Below are positions 1 to 10,757 of a stretch of DNA of 64,000 nucleotides, one piece after another. The DNA is from Chelydra serpentina. Lineage: Eukaryota; Chordata; Testudines; Chelydridae. The stretch spans positions 10,558,001-10,622,000 of the forward strand of contig JBAIAC010000040.1 in assembly GCA_037349315.1 (NCBI GenBank). The letters are read 5' to 3'. The number at the start of each line of letters is the position of its first letter. The stretch's first letter is position 1. The position numbers were made by a program, and so were the translations under genes. Below the pieces are notes generated by a model. It was not told the origin of the DNA, did no database searches, and worked only from the letters and a program-made list of their open reading frames with translations.

Positions 1-1160
1 GAAAATCAATAGTCTTTCAAAATGCTGAAAGGCCCTGACCTTGCATCAGTGACATTGTGATCATGTTGCACTCAGCTCATTAGTGGGAGGGTGCTAATGT
101 TAGGACACCAGTCATATGGCTTTGTGCTTGGTTATATGGGGCCCAATCTGGCAAGCTGCTAGTACCATCGCTTTGTCAGTGGAATTTGAAGGAGCTCAAT
201 ACCTCACAGGAAGTATTGCTCAACACATCACAGGAATCAGGCCCATACTTTGGATTCCAGCACATTGCTTTAATTTGGTCAATGATGGTTATGGAGTCCA
301 TGCAGGTATCCCCATTAACTTCAGTGGGATTACTCACATACAAGTAAGGGTTTGCAGTATTGGTTCTATTCATTTTGATTGGTTATGCATCTGTGACAGA
401 CTATGAACCGCTATTTCACTCCCCACATCCAGGTTTAAAGTACAAGTAATTGAAGCTAAAAGGCTGCTCACAGGCTAAATTCACTACATGAAAACGAGAG
501 GGCTTCTGCAGCCAGTGTGGGTATGGATCCCAAGTCAGCCTAAGACTCAGAGAAAGAGTCATAGCGGCTATCTCCATGTCAAGGATCAACGTCTGCCAGG
601 ATATAAATGAGCCGGAAAATGGGTGCAGATGGAGGTAAGTGGGAAAATAGTATATTTCCTGTCAATTTGGCAATACTAATAAGTAATAATAATTCAACAG
701 GTGTGAAAAATAATTGTAACTTACATGTTGAGGGAGGTTGGCACTGAACACTTTCAGAATGGCTTGGCCAAATCCTACAATCCTTGCTTCTTGAATGAGG
801 ACTGCAAGACTTGCCCAAATACAGATAAATAATTAAGCCACGCACAATGAACATCTTCTCTATATCCATCCCTCAGAAAGCAAATTATTGCTATTTTCCA
901 CTAACAGAAATGTAGCACATGCAGATGAATATGTTGTCTTCCTACCCTACCTGTTAAACAAGGTAATTTAAACTGCCTAAGAAAGCTAGAAGTATATTGT
1001 GAACCAGAAGAGCTTGAATGACAAGTGACTCATATTAGGAATTCCTTGTGTTCAAACCGATCTCCTTGAAGTCAGATAAAAAGAGTTGCTGAAAACAGAC
1101 AAAATCCCATTTCACTTCTCTCCTGGGAGGAGTGGAGACATCTTTTACATAGGGACAAAT
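1..1160. other. unclassified non-coding DNA
   Basis: I see no gene, RNA gene or recognisable repeat family here. Short open frames are present on both strands but show no family resemblance and no splice-flanked exon pattern that I can defend. Base composition is moderately AT-rich. Confidence 0.5.
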
Positions 1161-1210
1161 TCATCTCTGGTATAATGCCCTTTACTTCAGTGGAATTATA
1201 CCAGAGATGA
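1161..1210. repeat. short perfect inverted repeat (16-bp stem)
   Basis: TCATCTCTGGTATAAT at 1161-1176 is matched exactly by its reverse complement at 1195-1210, with an 18-base loop. The loop holds 'cttcagtgga', which resembles the 'cttcaatgggagt' core of an old foldback repeat dispersed through amniote genomes. It is probably the centre of such a decayed foldback element. Nothing indicates coding. Confidence 0.6.
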
Positions 1211-1758
1211 AAACGGATCGTCCTCTTTGCACTACATAACTGTGTGAATGATAAAATAATTTTGGTCTCCAAGGAGATCTGAGCGGTGGTGTTGGTGGGG
1301 TTTTAAAGTATAAAATCTTGTACCACTTAAGTTTTAAAAACATATTAATTTGGTTTATTTGTTGACTTATGCAGCACCCAGAACAACTGTCACTAAGAAC
1401 TTTGTGCGAACTATATAAAAACAATTTGTAAAGTCATGCAGATGGTGAGCCAAAAAAAATCAGTGCTTCAGACCTCACAAAGACCACACCTATCTCAGGT
1501 ACCTAACCAGAAAAAATAATAATCAAGGCCTATATTCTCTACCAATGACTAGTGGTTCTGGATGTTTCCATCTTTGGGTGCCTAACTTATGCCTTCAAGG
1601 GGCTTGATTTTCAGAAAGTGCTGAGCACCTGCCTGCTGCAAAGCAGACTCTCTCAAAGTGTCTCAAGTTGGGCACCCCAAAAATGGCTTATTGAGAGACT
1701 TGGGGAATGTAACAGTAGCTCGCTTCATTCCAACTCACTAGCTGACCTCTTTGCTGTG
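1211..1758. other. unclassified non-coding DNA
   Basis: No repeat family or gene is recognised before the hAT-type element. The open frame that starts at 1552 runs into the GC-rich transposon and is not credible as a gene. Confidence 0.45.
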
Positions 1759-1766
1759 CTGCCAGT

Positions 1767-2054
1767 CAGGGGCGGCTCTTACAATTCTGCCGCCCCAAGC
1801 AGGGGTGGCGGCGCCCCGCCCCCGACGCAGGCAGTCCCATTCCGGAGCGGCAAGGGGACAGCGGCGGACCTGCCGCCCCTTTGCCGCTGCGGCAGTCGAG
1901 ACTGGGGCAGCAGTCCGAGTCCTGCGGCGGCAATTCGGCGGCGGGAAGAGCGGACCTGCCGCCGAATTGCCGCCGCGGGACTCCGACTGCCGCCCCCTTC
2001 TCACCTGCCGCCCCAAGCACCAGCTTGGCAAGCTGGTGCCTGGAGCCGGCCCTG
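1767..2054. mobile_element. hAT-type MITE, 288 bp, GC-rich
   Basis: The ends are inverted: CAGGGGCGGCTC on the left and, read inward from the right, CAGGGCCGGCTC. The flanks are CTGCCAGT (1759-1766) and CTGCGAGT (2055-2062), an 8-bp target duplication with one mismatch. CAGGG ends and 8-bp duplications are typical of hAT transposons. The interior is GC-rich and full of CCGCC/GGCGG runs, and a small hairpin lies near 2019-2041. It codes for nothing, so it must have moved with a transposase supplied from elsewhere. The open frames across it are products of its high GC content. Confidence 0.8.
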
Positions 2055-2062
2055 CTGCGAGT

Positions 2063-2904
2063 TGCAGTGAGGGTTTTGTGATGTGAACATCTGTCCGTTC
2101 CTCTTATAAATGTATATTGCAGTATTCCACAGTAATGGTTTTACAGTCTTCAGTAACACTATTGTGTACTCGCGGCTGTAGTGTTCTGTCCCACTGGTGT
2201 AATATTTTGTAGCATTTTTATAAGGATAGAAACTACATCGAGATCGCTAGCTCCTGTCACATAGGCCACAGAACAGCAACTACATGGTACCAATTCCCAG
2301 CCACTCCTGACCAGTGAAGGCTGGGCAGACAGACCAGGCACTGGCAATTTATTTCAAGGATTTCCAACCATTCTCATATCTAATACTAACACACTAGTGA
2401 CTCTAGATCACAGTCACAAATGAAAATATTGGTCCTCACAAAGTGTCAGCTGGTTGTTTCAGTTGTTTCTAGAGTCAAGCAGTAGACTCATGCATCAGAT
2501 TTAATTAGATTCTTTGGCAATACCTTTGCTTTCAGCTGCATGACATATGCCATTGCATTCTTAACTGAGATATGTGTCACACAGATCGCCTGAGCTGGCT
2601 TGCTGTGTTCTGCTGATGCAGAAGATAAATCCCATGAAACGTGAGCAAGAGCATTAGGTTACTTTACAAGTGTACTTTCATCAGACCTGGAAGACAATGC
2701 TCACCAAAGCAAGGCAGCATGTTACCCATGTTTTGAACTCACCCATGCTAGGGAATTTTCATTCTTCACCTTTAAGAGATGGTTAGTTGATAAGAAGGGT
2801 GTGGACACAGGACCCATCCGAAGCCGAGAGGTGACTAGAAATGGTGAGAGTTAGAATTAAATACCAGGAAAAAAGCTAGCAGAATAAACACATAGTAACA
2901 TATA
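2063..2904. other. unclassified non-coding DNA
   Basis: I see no recognisable gene or repeat in this stretch. Confidence 0.4.
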
Positions 2905-3045
2905 TGCTCATGGTAGAGCACAACCTCTTGGTCCTACTCATGGCTCAGCCATTGACTCTGGGGCAAATCACTCTAAACTCAGTTTCTCTACAAGTAAAGT
3001 GGGGATAATACCTACTTCACAGGGTGTGGTTGTAATGTTTAGTTA
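2905..3045 (+). mobile_element. MIR-like SINE fragment
   Basis: The segment follows the MIR order: a degenerate 'gcc(a)ttgactctggggcaaatcactc' region, 'tcagtttctctacaagtaaagtgggg', then 'ataatacctacttcacagggtgt'. These match the MIR core and downstream part (cf. 'cctcagtttcctcatctgtaaaatgggg'). It is an ancient, diverged copy without flanking duplications. Confidence 0.6.
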
Positions 3046-4129
3046 ATTTGAGCTGCTCTACAGTCTCCTCTTATGATATTGCTACACACGGAGTGGGAAG
3101 CTTCACATAAGGAAATCCACAGTTCCTTGGCTGCTTTCCTTTCGTGGCCGGTGAGGCAGAACCTGCTGTTTTGAAAATCTGTGAAGAGGCATTGGCTGCT
3201 TATTGCATGTAAGCCCAAGGTCCATAAGCTCAGCAGAAGCCAAAATTGTGGCTCTGTGGTCTTCTGCTTGTCAGATACTTGGGCCTCTGCCTCCTGTACT
3301 GGTTCTATGCTCCATCCCTACTATGCACATACCACTCTGCCAAGAGTGCATAAGAGCTGCAGAGGACTTAGTATTGCTGCTGTAAGCAGCAGGAATTTAT
3401 TAAGCAAATTACATTGTAAATTATGCTGCTTAGAGAAAGGAACATGTCACAGTATGTGGCTGTTCCCAACTTCTCCCTCAGGCCTGACTAGTCATGCTTC
3501 AGTTGGCTGCACGCATGTGGGGGCTGGAGGTTGCTGCATGGTAGAGAGAAATTCTAATGCATAGCCACCTCTCTGTTCTACAGGACAGCCCCACCCCACT
3601 TTCCATAGACATCTCACAATTAGACTCCTCACAGTGCCATTCAGCAGAAGGCAAGAGGGCTAATATCTCTGAGACTTTCAGATGAAAGAGTTATAAAGTG
3701 AAACCCGTATTACAGACAACTATTATAAGCATGTTCTTGCTTTAAGAGACCACCCTAAGGTGTCAAATAAACTTCTGCACCACCTTTATTAGAAGGCTGT
3801 CTGTATTAAGCAACCAATTTTTGTTGGTTCCTTGGGCGGTCACTCATGACTGGTTTCACTCTATCTCAGACATGCAATGACGTATCACCTAGCTCAGAGC
3901 AAAAGCATTACCAAGGAGTCTCGTTAAAAATAACATCAGATGATGCAACAAATTATCAGATGCCTGATCAATTTGTGCAACTTATTCAAAAACATACATA
4001 CAAAGGCATGAAACCAGGCAAAGAGTGAATGACATTTCTTACCCTCTTGACTTTTCAGTAGCATATGTGAAATGGAATTTGTGATCTCAGTCCTGTTCCT
4101 AATAGAGCATCAGAAAATGATTATTCCCG
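3046..4129. other. unclassified non-coding DNA
   Basis: No exon or known repeat is recognised. The 127-residue open frame at 3181-3564 has low-complexity-free but unrelated sequence, no domain I recognise, and several competing frames on the same strand. I treat it as chance. Confidence 0.4.
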
Positions 4130-5130
4130 CTCCCTCCCATGCAAAAAAGACAAAAATAAAAAATAGTCAATTTTTTTCTTAAAATTGTTATGGGTTTTGA
4201 TTGAAAAGCATTAAAAAAATGAAAATATAACTTTTTCACCATGATTTACATTTGGTCAAAAATACATTTTCCAGGAAAAAACATTTAAAATGAAATTTTT
4301 GACCAGCTTTAGTTCCTAGTGAATACCTGTATCACAAAGCCAACACAATTTGGAATCCTTGTTGCCAATCTTGGCAGAAAAGCCAGGAAATCAATGGGCA
4401 GAGAGTCTGAATTCTCTTTTCCCTTCCCGATGTGACCAACACACAGGGTGGATCTATAGGTGCAGTACACTTTGTATGTGAGAAACTATAGAGCCTCTGA
4501 AATAATACAAATATAACATTTTAGAACAGTAGCGCTATCCCTGTCTATATAGTTTTTGCAAACATTAACAAGTTAATCTTCACAAGAAAGGATAATGAGC
4601 AGAAACAGCAGTCAATAGTAAATCCAAGTTAGTAGAAAACATGCCCCTCTTTCTAACTTTGGAACACAAGATGACAAATGGCTTTCGGTTGTTTTTCTGT
4701 TCTGCGTGTTCATTGTCTCAGAAAACAGACTGAAGAAGTTCCTCAGACCCTGGTATCAGCAATGACTATAGAAACATAGCTTACAAACTGGTCAAAAAAT
4801 CCAACAGGAGTTTTGCAATAAATAAATAAATAAAATTAAATAAAATAAATAAACAAATTTGAACATTTCAGTGTTTGAAGCAAAAAGCTTTTTTTTTTTC
4901 CTTTTCAGATTTTAAAATTTGCATACACTATCAAAAATGGTTGTGGACCATTTTTGTTTTGTAGTAAATGAAAATGATCAATGACCATTTTGATAATGCC
5001 TTTTCTTATGTTTTTGATTAAAAAAATGGATTTTTTAAAAGGCAAATCATTGTTTGGAAAAAAATGTAAATGTCACCAATGTAGACAATTTGTCATGCAA
5101 AACTGTTTTTAGAAAAAAAAAGCCATATTT
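4130..5130. repeat. AT-rich region with A/T runs
   Basis: Long A and T tracts dominate 4140-4310 and 4790-5130. The motif 'aaatttttgaccagcttta' at about 4296-4312 resembles the end of the 'AGAGCTGGTC' element described at 50891-51297, so part of this is probably a decayed copy of that family. No gene is visible. Confidence 0.45.
4817..4854. repeat. (AAAT)n simple repeat
   Basis: A run of imperfect AAAT/AAATA units, 'aataaataaataaataaaa' followed by 'ttaaataaaataaataaac'. It is a microsatellite. Confidence 0.9.
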
Positions 5131-5329
5131 GTGGATAAAAATTAAATTATAATTATTAAAGCAAAATGGACCAGCTTTATTATGTAAGCTCTTTGGAATA
5201 GAGGCTGAGGCCCAAATCCCCAAAGGTAATAAATGCCAAGCTGCCATCGAAATCAATAGGCGTTAGATGCCTAAATACCTTTGAGGATCTGGGCTTGTGT
5301 CTTCTTATGTGCTTGTGTACCCCACACAA

Positions 5330-5397
5330 ATTCCCCTCTGTGCCCAGTCTGCATCGGTGACATGCATTTCCTCAGCAGACTGGGCACAGAGGGGAAT
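5330..5397. repeat. perfect 23-bp inverted repeat (hairpin)
   Basis: The arm at 5330-5352 begins ATTCCCCTCTGTGCC and ends CAGTCTGC. The arm at 5375-5397 is its exact reverse complement. The loop is 22 bases (5353-5374), giving a 68-base foldback. The stem has no mismatch, although neighbouring repeats are strongly diverged. It is not obviously the terminal repeat of a MITE family I recognise. It could be a young foldback, a hairpin-generated templated insertion, or a small hairpin RNA precursor; the loop is rather large and the stem unusually perfect for a typical microRNA. Confidence 0.85.
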
Positions 5398-5404
5398 CTG
5401 TCAC

Positions 5405-5500
5405 ACACACGCACCTAGTGAGCCTTAGGCCTTTAGCTCAAACTGTAACCACTCCTGCTTTTAGCTCTGCAGATCCCCGGTTCAATCCTAGGTGTGTTTG
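5405..5500 (+). mobile_element. possible tRNA-derived SINE fragment
   Basis: 'ggcctttagctcaaactg' resembles a tRNA A-box and 'ggttcaatcctagg' a B-box, about 60 bases apart. The rest cannot form a tRNA that I can fold by eye. A decayed tRNA-derived SINE head is the simplest reading. Confidence 0.3.
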
Positions 5501-5796
5501 TCAAGGTGACTCTTTCACTTGAACAGCCCCACAACAGTGGGGATTCTGCTCCAAAGAAGGCAGGTGCCAAAAGCCCGTGACAGGGGTCAGCATTTTGTTG
5601 ACTCTGTGGCGTGCTCCATCTCTCCTCATGGAGAAGGGGTGTTGTAGGCGGGCAGGAGGAGGGCCCTAGCTACATGCTGGTGTTGAGGAGCTTTAATATA
5701 TGGGTCCACCAGCCATACCCTTCTGAGTACATAATGGGGGATTCAGCTGCTGCAGTGATAGCCCTGATGGGTCCTCACTGCTTTTCCATGAGTTGC
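5501..5796. other. unclassified non-coding DNA
   Basis: No recognisable gene or repeat. Confidence 0.4.
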
Positions 5797-5798
5797 TA

Positions 5799-5917
5799 GG
5801 GTTGCCAATCCTCCAGGATTGTCCTGGAGTCTCCAGGAATTAAAGGTTAATCTTTAATTAAAGATGATGTCATGTGATGAAACCTCCAGGAATACGTCCA
5901 ACCAAAATTGGCAACCC
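5799..5917. mobile_element. 119-bp MITE with AGGGTTGCCAA ends
   Basis: GGGTTGCCAA at the left end is matched by TTGGCAACCC at the right. A TA dinucleotide lies on each side (5797-5798 and 5918-5919), the target duplication expected of Tc1/mariner-type elements. The interior carries 'ctccaggattgtcctggagt' and 'cctccaggaat'. It is non-coding and non-autonomous. The superfamily rests only on the TA flanks, so it is tentative. Confidence 0.7.
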
Positions 5918-5919
5918 TA

Positions 5920-8100
5920 ATTGGAGTACTCACCCAGAAACGGTCAGATTCCTGCCCCATCCCCACCCCCACACCTCATTCATAGGGCTAAGGATTTGAA
6001 TCCTAGTCTTTATACAGCAAAGGAGTTCTGAAGCAAAATAGTGGCTGCACACACAGAGGAGCCAAAAATTAAAGAGTTAACACAAATAACACTAACAGTC
6101 AGTCTCCACAGTAATGTACCATGGGTTGGATTTATTTATTTATTGTTTACCCTAAAACATTCTATATTGATTCCCTATGCAGTAAGCTATTTAAAGTGAT
6201 CCCCCACAAACTTCCATGACAAGATCAAGAGTTTCTACTTGAATGAGAAATATTCAAAAATTCTCCAGCAGAGAAGTGTAAATGGCTTATAGGTGGATAA
6301 ATGAATTCCACCCAGGCAGTTCCATATGGCAAGAAAGTGGAAAGGACACAGACTACGCTGATAATGGCATGGAAGACACTGCTAGAGAATTTGATAAAGT
6401 GAATTTTGTTTGTAATGCAAGAATCTCTTTCTTTTCCCCTGCAAATGATTCATTTATATTGAAAATAAAGAAGTATCAAAAGATTCAATTTAATTGTTGA
6501 GTAACTGATCTTAAAATATGTAGGAACATGAACTATTTTAATGGTATAACCTGGGGGGAAAATATCTCTTAGCATTGTTTACTTTATTTCTATTTTTATC
6601 ATTTACCTAACCCCATCTGTCTCTAGGACCTCTTCCAGAATGTTGCTAGTGACAAGAGAACTGGAGCTATACGCTGGCAGCTGCCTCAGCAGCACAAAAA
6701 GGAACCAATGCCACACCCGAGTCTGTTTCCAGCATTTATGTCAGGGCACAATTTATTGTTCAAACATAACTTAACATCAAAGCAAAGCAAGTCCCCTGAC
6801 CAATGCAGGCTGCAGTCCCCCGAGACCTTTTCCTGACTCCCACTCTTCATAGAGTGCTGACTCCCAGAACTCTCATTTCTGGAGTTCTTCTCTATTCTCT
6901 GCACAGGGAGCAGCATGGGCTGTCTGACCCCATCAGGGACCCTGGGGTCATACAGCCTGTGCTGCTGCAGCTTCACTGCTATTGTTATTCAAACTACCTA
7001 GATCAAAGCTAGTTCACTTGTCTACATGTGCTGCAGCCGCACCTCTCTGATTGCAGTGTAGATATACCCTAAATTACTTACCAGTAAAAAGTAGCTAATA
7101 CTTACCTACCTCATAGGGGTGTTGGGAGGATTAACTCATTAATGCTCAGATAGCACACTGAAAATGTAAAGTGCTCCATAGGGGCTCAGTGTTACTGGAG
7201 CATATTTATACCTGGTAGAAATAGTACAGCTGCACTGAATGCACGAGAGTTGTACCGTATCATCTCTGGCCTGTATTTGGCTTATTTCCAACCAAACTCC
7301 AGGAAGTACTGGAACTCTTGTAAGAAAGTCTCTTCTCATTAACTTTCCAGTCATTTTCCAAACCAAAAAGATTGGGATAAATATCCACCTTTTGAACCCT
7401 TTTTCCAAACCCCATCGTTTGAGGTTCTATTGTCACATTCAAGGCTCTGTTCAAGGGCCTGATCTACAGCCAACTGAAGTCAAAGAGAGCATTCCTTTGA
7501 CGTTAACAGGCTTCAAATAAACTTACAGGAGCTATTTTTCTACAGCATCTTCAAACCAGTTTGATACAATCTACAGAGCGGCAGAAGTAATTGTGTCAAT
7601 AACTATATCGGATTTTACTAAAAAGCAACTCCTATGTAAGTAACAAAATAAGCCAAATCACCACTAAGCTGAACAAAATGTTTTCAGTACTGGCAAGTGT
7701 AAGGTGAGCAAATTGCTAACCTAAGGACAAGGAGACAATACCCTCCCGCCTTTCCAAGGCAAACAAGTGGTAGTGAAATGTAACATGATGCTTGTTACCA
7801 CCAAGGGAAACATTTTGTCAGCTATCCTTCCTCTCAGAAAGCCTGCACATTGTTTCCTTGTAATGTGATACCAACAAGTATTCTTGGTAACAAGTTTAAT
7901 GCTTCCGAGGGGCAGCCAGTTGGTTGGTGGTAGGTGGCAGATGTATTTGAAAGTCAAAGAATTAATGTGTTACACTTCAGTGTTGACTTTGATCCAAAGA
8001 ATGTCAAAGAGCTTTATAACTATTAGATTAGCTCATTCTCATTACCCCTGGGAAATAAGAACAACAATAGTAATAATATCACCTAGCTCTCATATGCCAT
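5920..8100. other. unclassified non-coding DNA
   Basis: No credible gene. A small remnant at about 7019-7075 ('ttgtctacatgtgctgcag', 'agtgtagatatacccta') looks like the end of a GTATGTCTACAC-type MITE. The open frames near 7.2 kb overlap in opposite directions and have no family resemblance. Confidence 0.4.
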
Positions 8101-8104
8101 TTTT

Positions 8105-8250
8105 CATCCATAGATCTCAAAGGTCAGTACCATTATCCACATTTAACGGAGGGGGAAATCGAAGCCCAGAGAGGTGGAGACTTGCCCCAGATCATCCAAC
8201 AGGCCTCTGGTACATCCAAGAATAGAACCCAGTTCTCAATCCAGCGCAAT
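8105..8250 (-). mobile_element. MIR SINE fragment
   Basis: Read on the plus strand, 'gagggggaaatcgaagcccagagaggtggagacttgcccc' followed by 'agatcatccaacaggc' and 'atagaacccagttctc' is the reverse of the MIR core and B-box side. Divergence is high. No flanking duplications are visible. Confidence 0.65.
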
Positions 8251-8464
8251 GTGCCCATGGCCACTTTGCCTCAAATATCCCCATGTACATATCGATAAGT
8301 TGAGACATAGGGACATTAAAGCCTACATTTCCAGAAGTGGTCTCCAACTTTGGCTGCCCAATCTAAGGCACTGAGTTTCACAATTACTAAGCACTCTCAA
8401 CTTCGATTTACTTCTCTGGGCACTGCCGCTGCTCAGCATCTCTAAAAATCAGGTCTTAGATGTC
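8251..8464. other. unclassified non-coding DNA
   Basis: No feature recognised. Confidence 0.35.
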
Positions 8465-8605
8465 TCAAACTGGACATCCAAAACCCGAGGCACAGAAAAC
8501 TGGAGGACACTTAGAAAAGCTGGGCATAAGTGACTTGTCCAAAGCCACGTGTAAATTACTAGCAGAGCTGGGATTAAAATTCAGAAATCTTAACTCTTAC
8601 TCTTT
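8465..8605 (-). mobile_element. MIR-like SINE fragment
   Basis: 'gaggcacagaaaactggagg', 'agtgacttgtccaaagccac' and 'agcagagctgggattaaaat' appear in the order and orientation of a reversed MIR. It lies only about 200 bases from the copy at 8105-8250 and in the same orientation. Confidence 0.6.
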
Positions 8606-9212
8606 ACACAAAGTCATGCCCCCTTCCATGCTACCGCAGCTAGTAATGATCAATCTACTGATATAGACTGAAAATTAATGTGTAAAAAGTTATTCTATTA
8701 ACTTTATTTTTAAGTGGACTGGTTTACAAACAAAACAAAGCATCACACCAAGTCACTAACTTGTATAAAACAGTTCTGTTTTTCCTATGCTTTGATGAAG
8801 AAAATAGTTCATTTTTGATTTCCTGGTTTCTTTCTAGCCCTTGAATGGCAGGCAGACCTTTTACATTATTAATAAAGTTTTGAATTTGTGTCTTTACTCA
8901 AGACTAAAGTTTTGTGGGGAGCTTTGAAAAACCAAGGAGCGAAGCAACTCATCACAACATTTACAGATAAAACATTATGCTTTTTGTTCCCATCAAACTT
9001 TTGAGGTTTTAATATATGATAGTCTTGATTTTAATCACAAATTCTGTTTAAAGTGTGTGGGGGGGGGGGAGAGGGGGGAATGTCAAAGATGATGAGTAGA
9101 GAATCTCTGCATCTTGATATAATGAGATGAGAAGGTGATATCCACAAACGCCTACCAGAAAATATAACTTTATTTTCTTAGGGCAAAATTCACTCCAAAT
9201 TTCACACTCACG
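8606..9212. other. unclassified, AT-rich with a G-run
   Basis: No gene. A G-rich simple tract occurs at about 9056-9078. Confidence 0.4.
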
Positions 9213-9326
9213 GTCTGATTCACCATTGCTCGGTACCCTGTACTGGTTTTTTACACCAATGCAAAGTGGGTCTGATTCACCATTGCTCTGTACCTTTTAT
9301 TGCTTTTTTACACCAGTGCAAAGTGG
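9213..9326. repeat. 57-bp tandem duplication
   Basis: Two adjacent units start at 9213 and 9270, each running from 'gtctgattcaccattgctc' through 'ttttttacacca' to 'gcaaagtgg'. The spacing between equivalent bases is 57. The units differ at several positions, so the duplication is not recent. The sequence resembles parts of an old dispersed repeat rather than a gene. Confidence 0.8.
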
Positions 9327-10145
9327 GTGTTAAATGCTACCGAATGAGACTGGTACCATGTTACACAGATGAAATGACTGTTCAAGGTTCAATGTGTCTG
9401 GTCCTAATGAATTGCCCAAGGGCTGCAGCTATTAGCTTACATTGACCCAAATCCCTCTACCCATCTAGTCCAAGTAGCGAGGCTTGGTGCTGGGGAGTTA
9501 TCTTCCTTTCACCCCAGGACACAGAACATGGGGACATAGCTAGTGGATCCACTGAGTAGCTAGGGTAAAATCCACGTTCCATTGACTTCAGTGAAGACAG
9601 GATTTGCAAGTAGTTAAGATGTCCAAAAGTCTTTTGTATTTTCACCTGCAATTCTAAGCAGAGGCTATTTCAGAAAATTTCAGCCTTTCGTTTGCATTTG
9701 ACAACTCAAAATTAAACAGATTTTTTGGGGAGGGCAGGAAAGGGAGAGAATTTGCTGATAAACACATTTTTCCAGCTTTCCTCATTTCATCCAGTGTTTA
9801 CAAGGTTAGGCCCTTAAAATTCTTACCTCCTGGTGACGGTAGCTATTTATTTTTGATTAGTTTCATGGGATTTCAAGATTGCTTCGGGGGTACATGAAAG
9901 CTGACCAAAAATTAAGCACAAACCAGTATCAGCAGCACATATTTCACCAGATGCAGCTTGGATTGCTGTTTCTAATTCACAACAAATTACTAAATGATCG
10001 TGAATGGGGTCGGTAGACAACTCATTCCTATTCTTAACTACACTAACCAAACTGAAGTGCTTGATCTTCACTACAAACTGAGGTGCTCCTGTATTCTGAG
10101 CTCTATAAACCAATCCCATAGCATGGTTCTCACTCTGTACAACCA
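9327..10145. other. unclassified non-coding DNA
   Basis: No exon seen. 'ccattgacttcagtgaag' near 9580 belongs to the motif of an old dispersed amniote repeat. Confidence 0.4.
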
Positions 10146-10335
10146 ACTGGAGTCAATGAACCACATTTTGATCTCAGTTACGGAACGTAAATCTGGAGTC
10201 ACTCAATTGCTGAAGTGGAGTCACACCAGTGTAAATCTGGAATAAGTGAGAATAGAATCTGGCTCTAGCTCTTTTGGAGTAAATAGTGTTACACTGGACT
10301 CAGATGGGTGAGACCGAGAAGAGAATTTGGCCCAG
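10146..10335. repeat. old dispersed repeat fragment
   Basis: Contains repeated variants of 'gtaaatctggagtcactc', 'cagtgtaaatctggaata' and 'ggagtaaatagtgttacac'. This motif set ('gtgtaaatctggagtaactc...') recurs widely in turtle and bird DNA. The internal copies suggest a foldback or tandem origin. The family is not identified. Confidence 0.45.
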
Positions 10336-10514
10336 TGGGGTTGCATAGGCTATACATGAGGGCTGAATTCGGTCCTTTTTGTTCTCCCAGAAAGCAAAGC
10401 TAGACAAAGCAGTAACTCACACATGGTAAGTTTAACAACCTTTCCTAAGGATCACTTAAGACCAATCACAAAGCAGTTATAATAATAAAACAATTAAAAG
10501 CTCTATGGACATGC

Positions 10515-10703
10515 TTGGCAGCAGTAGCTCTCAAAGCACTTTACAGAGGAAATAGATGTCATTATTCCCTTGTTATAGATATGGAAACTGAGGCACAGAG
10601 AAATGAAGTGACTTACCGAAGATCACCCAGCAAGGTATTGGCAGAAGTGGGACTAGAACCCATGTTTCCTGAATCCCAGTCCAGTGTTCTAGCCCCAGAG
10701 TGA
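10515..10703 (-). mobile_element. MIR SINE, fairly complete core
   Basis: On the plus strand: 'caaagcactttacagagg', 'ggaaactgaggcacagagaa', 'agtgacttaccgaagatcac', 'tgggactagaacccatgttt', 'cagtccagtgttctagcccc'. This is the reverse complement of MIR from the downstream region through the core to the tRNA-related head. It is one of the best-preserved MIR copies in the window. The open frame at 10515-10703 lies entirely inside it and is not a gene. Confidence 0.75.
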
Positions 10704-10757
10704 AGAGATGCATTCATGAATTACCTTTGTTTACTGACCCACATGTATAATCACTCA

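Noticed and set aside
1552..2086. overlapping frames of 111-172 residues around 1.5-2.1 kb
   Set aside because: They lie mostly in the GC-rich hAT MITE and share no family resemblance. A possible CpG-island first exon was considered and dropped because the transposon boundaries explain the composition.
5405..5500. tRNA gene
   Set aside because: A- and B-box-like segments are present but no acceptor stem or anticodon arm can be paired, so at most it is a SINE fragment.
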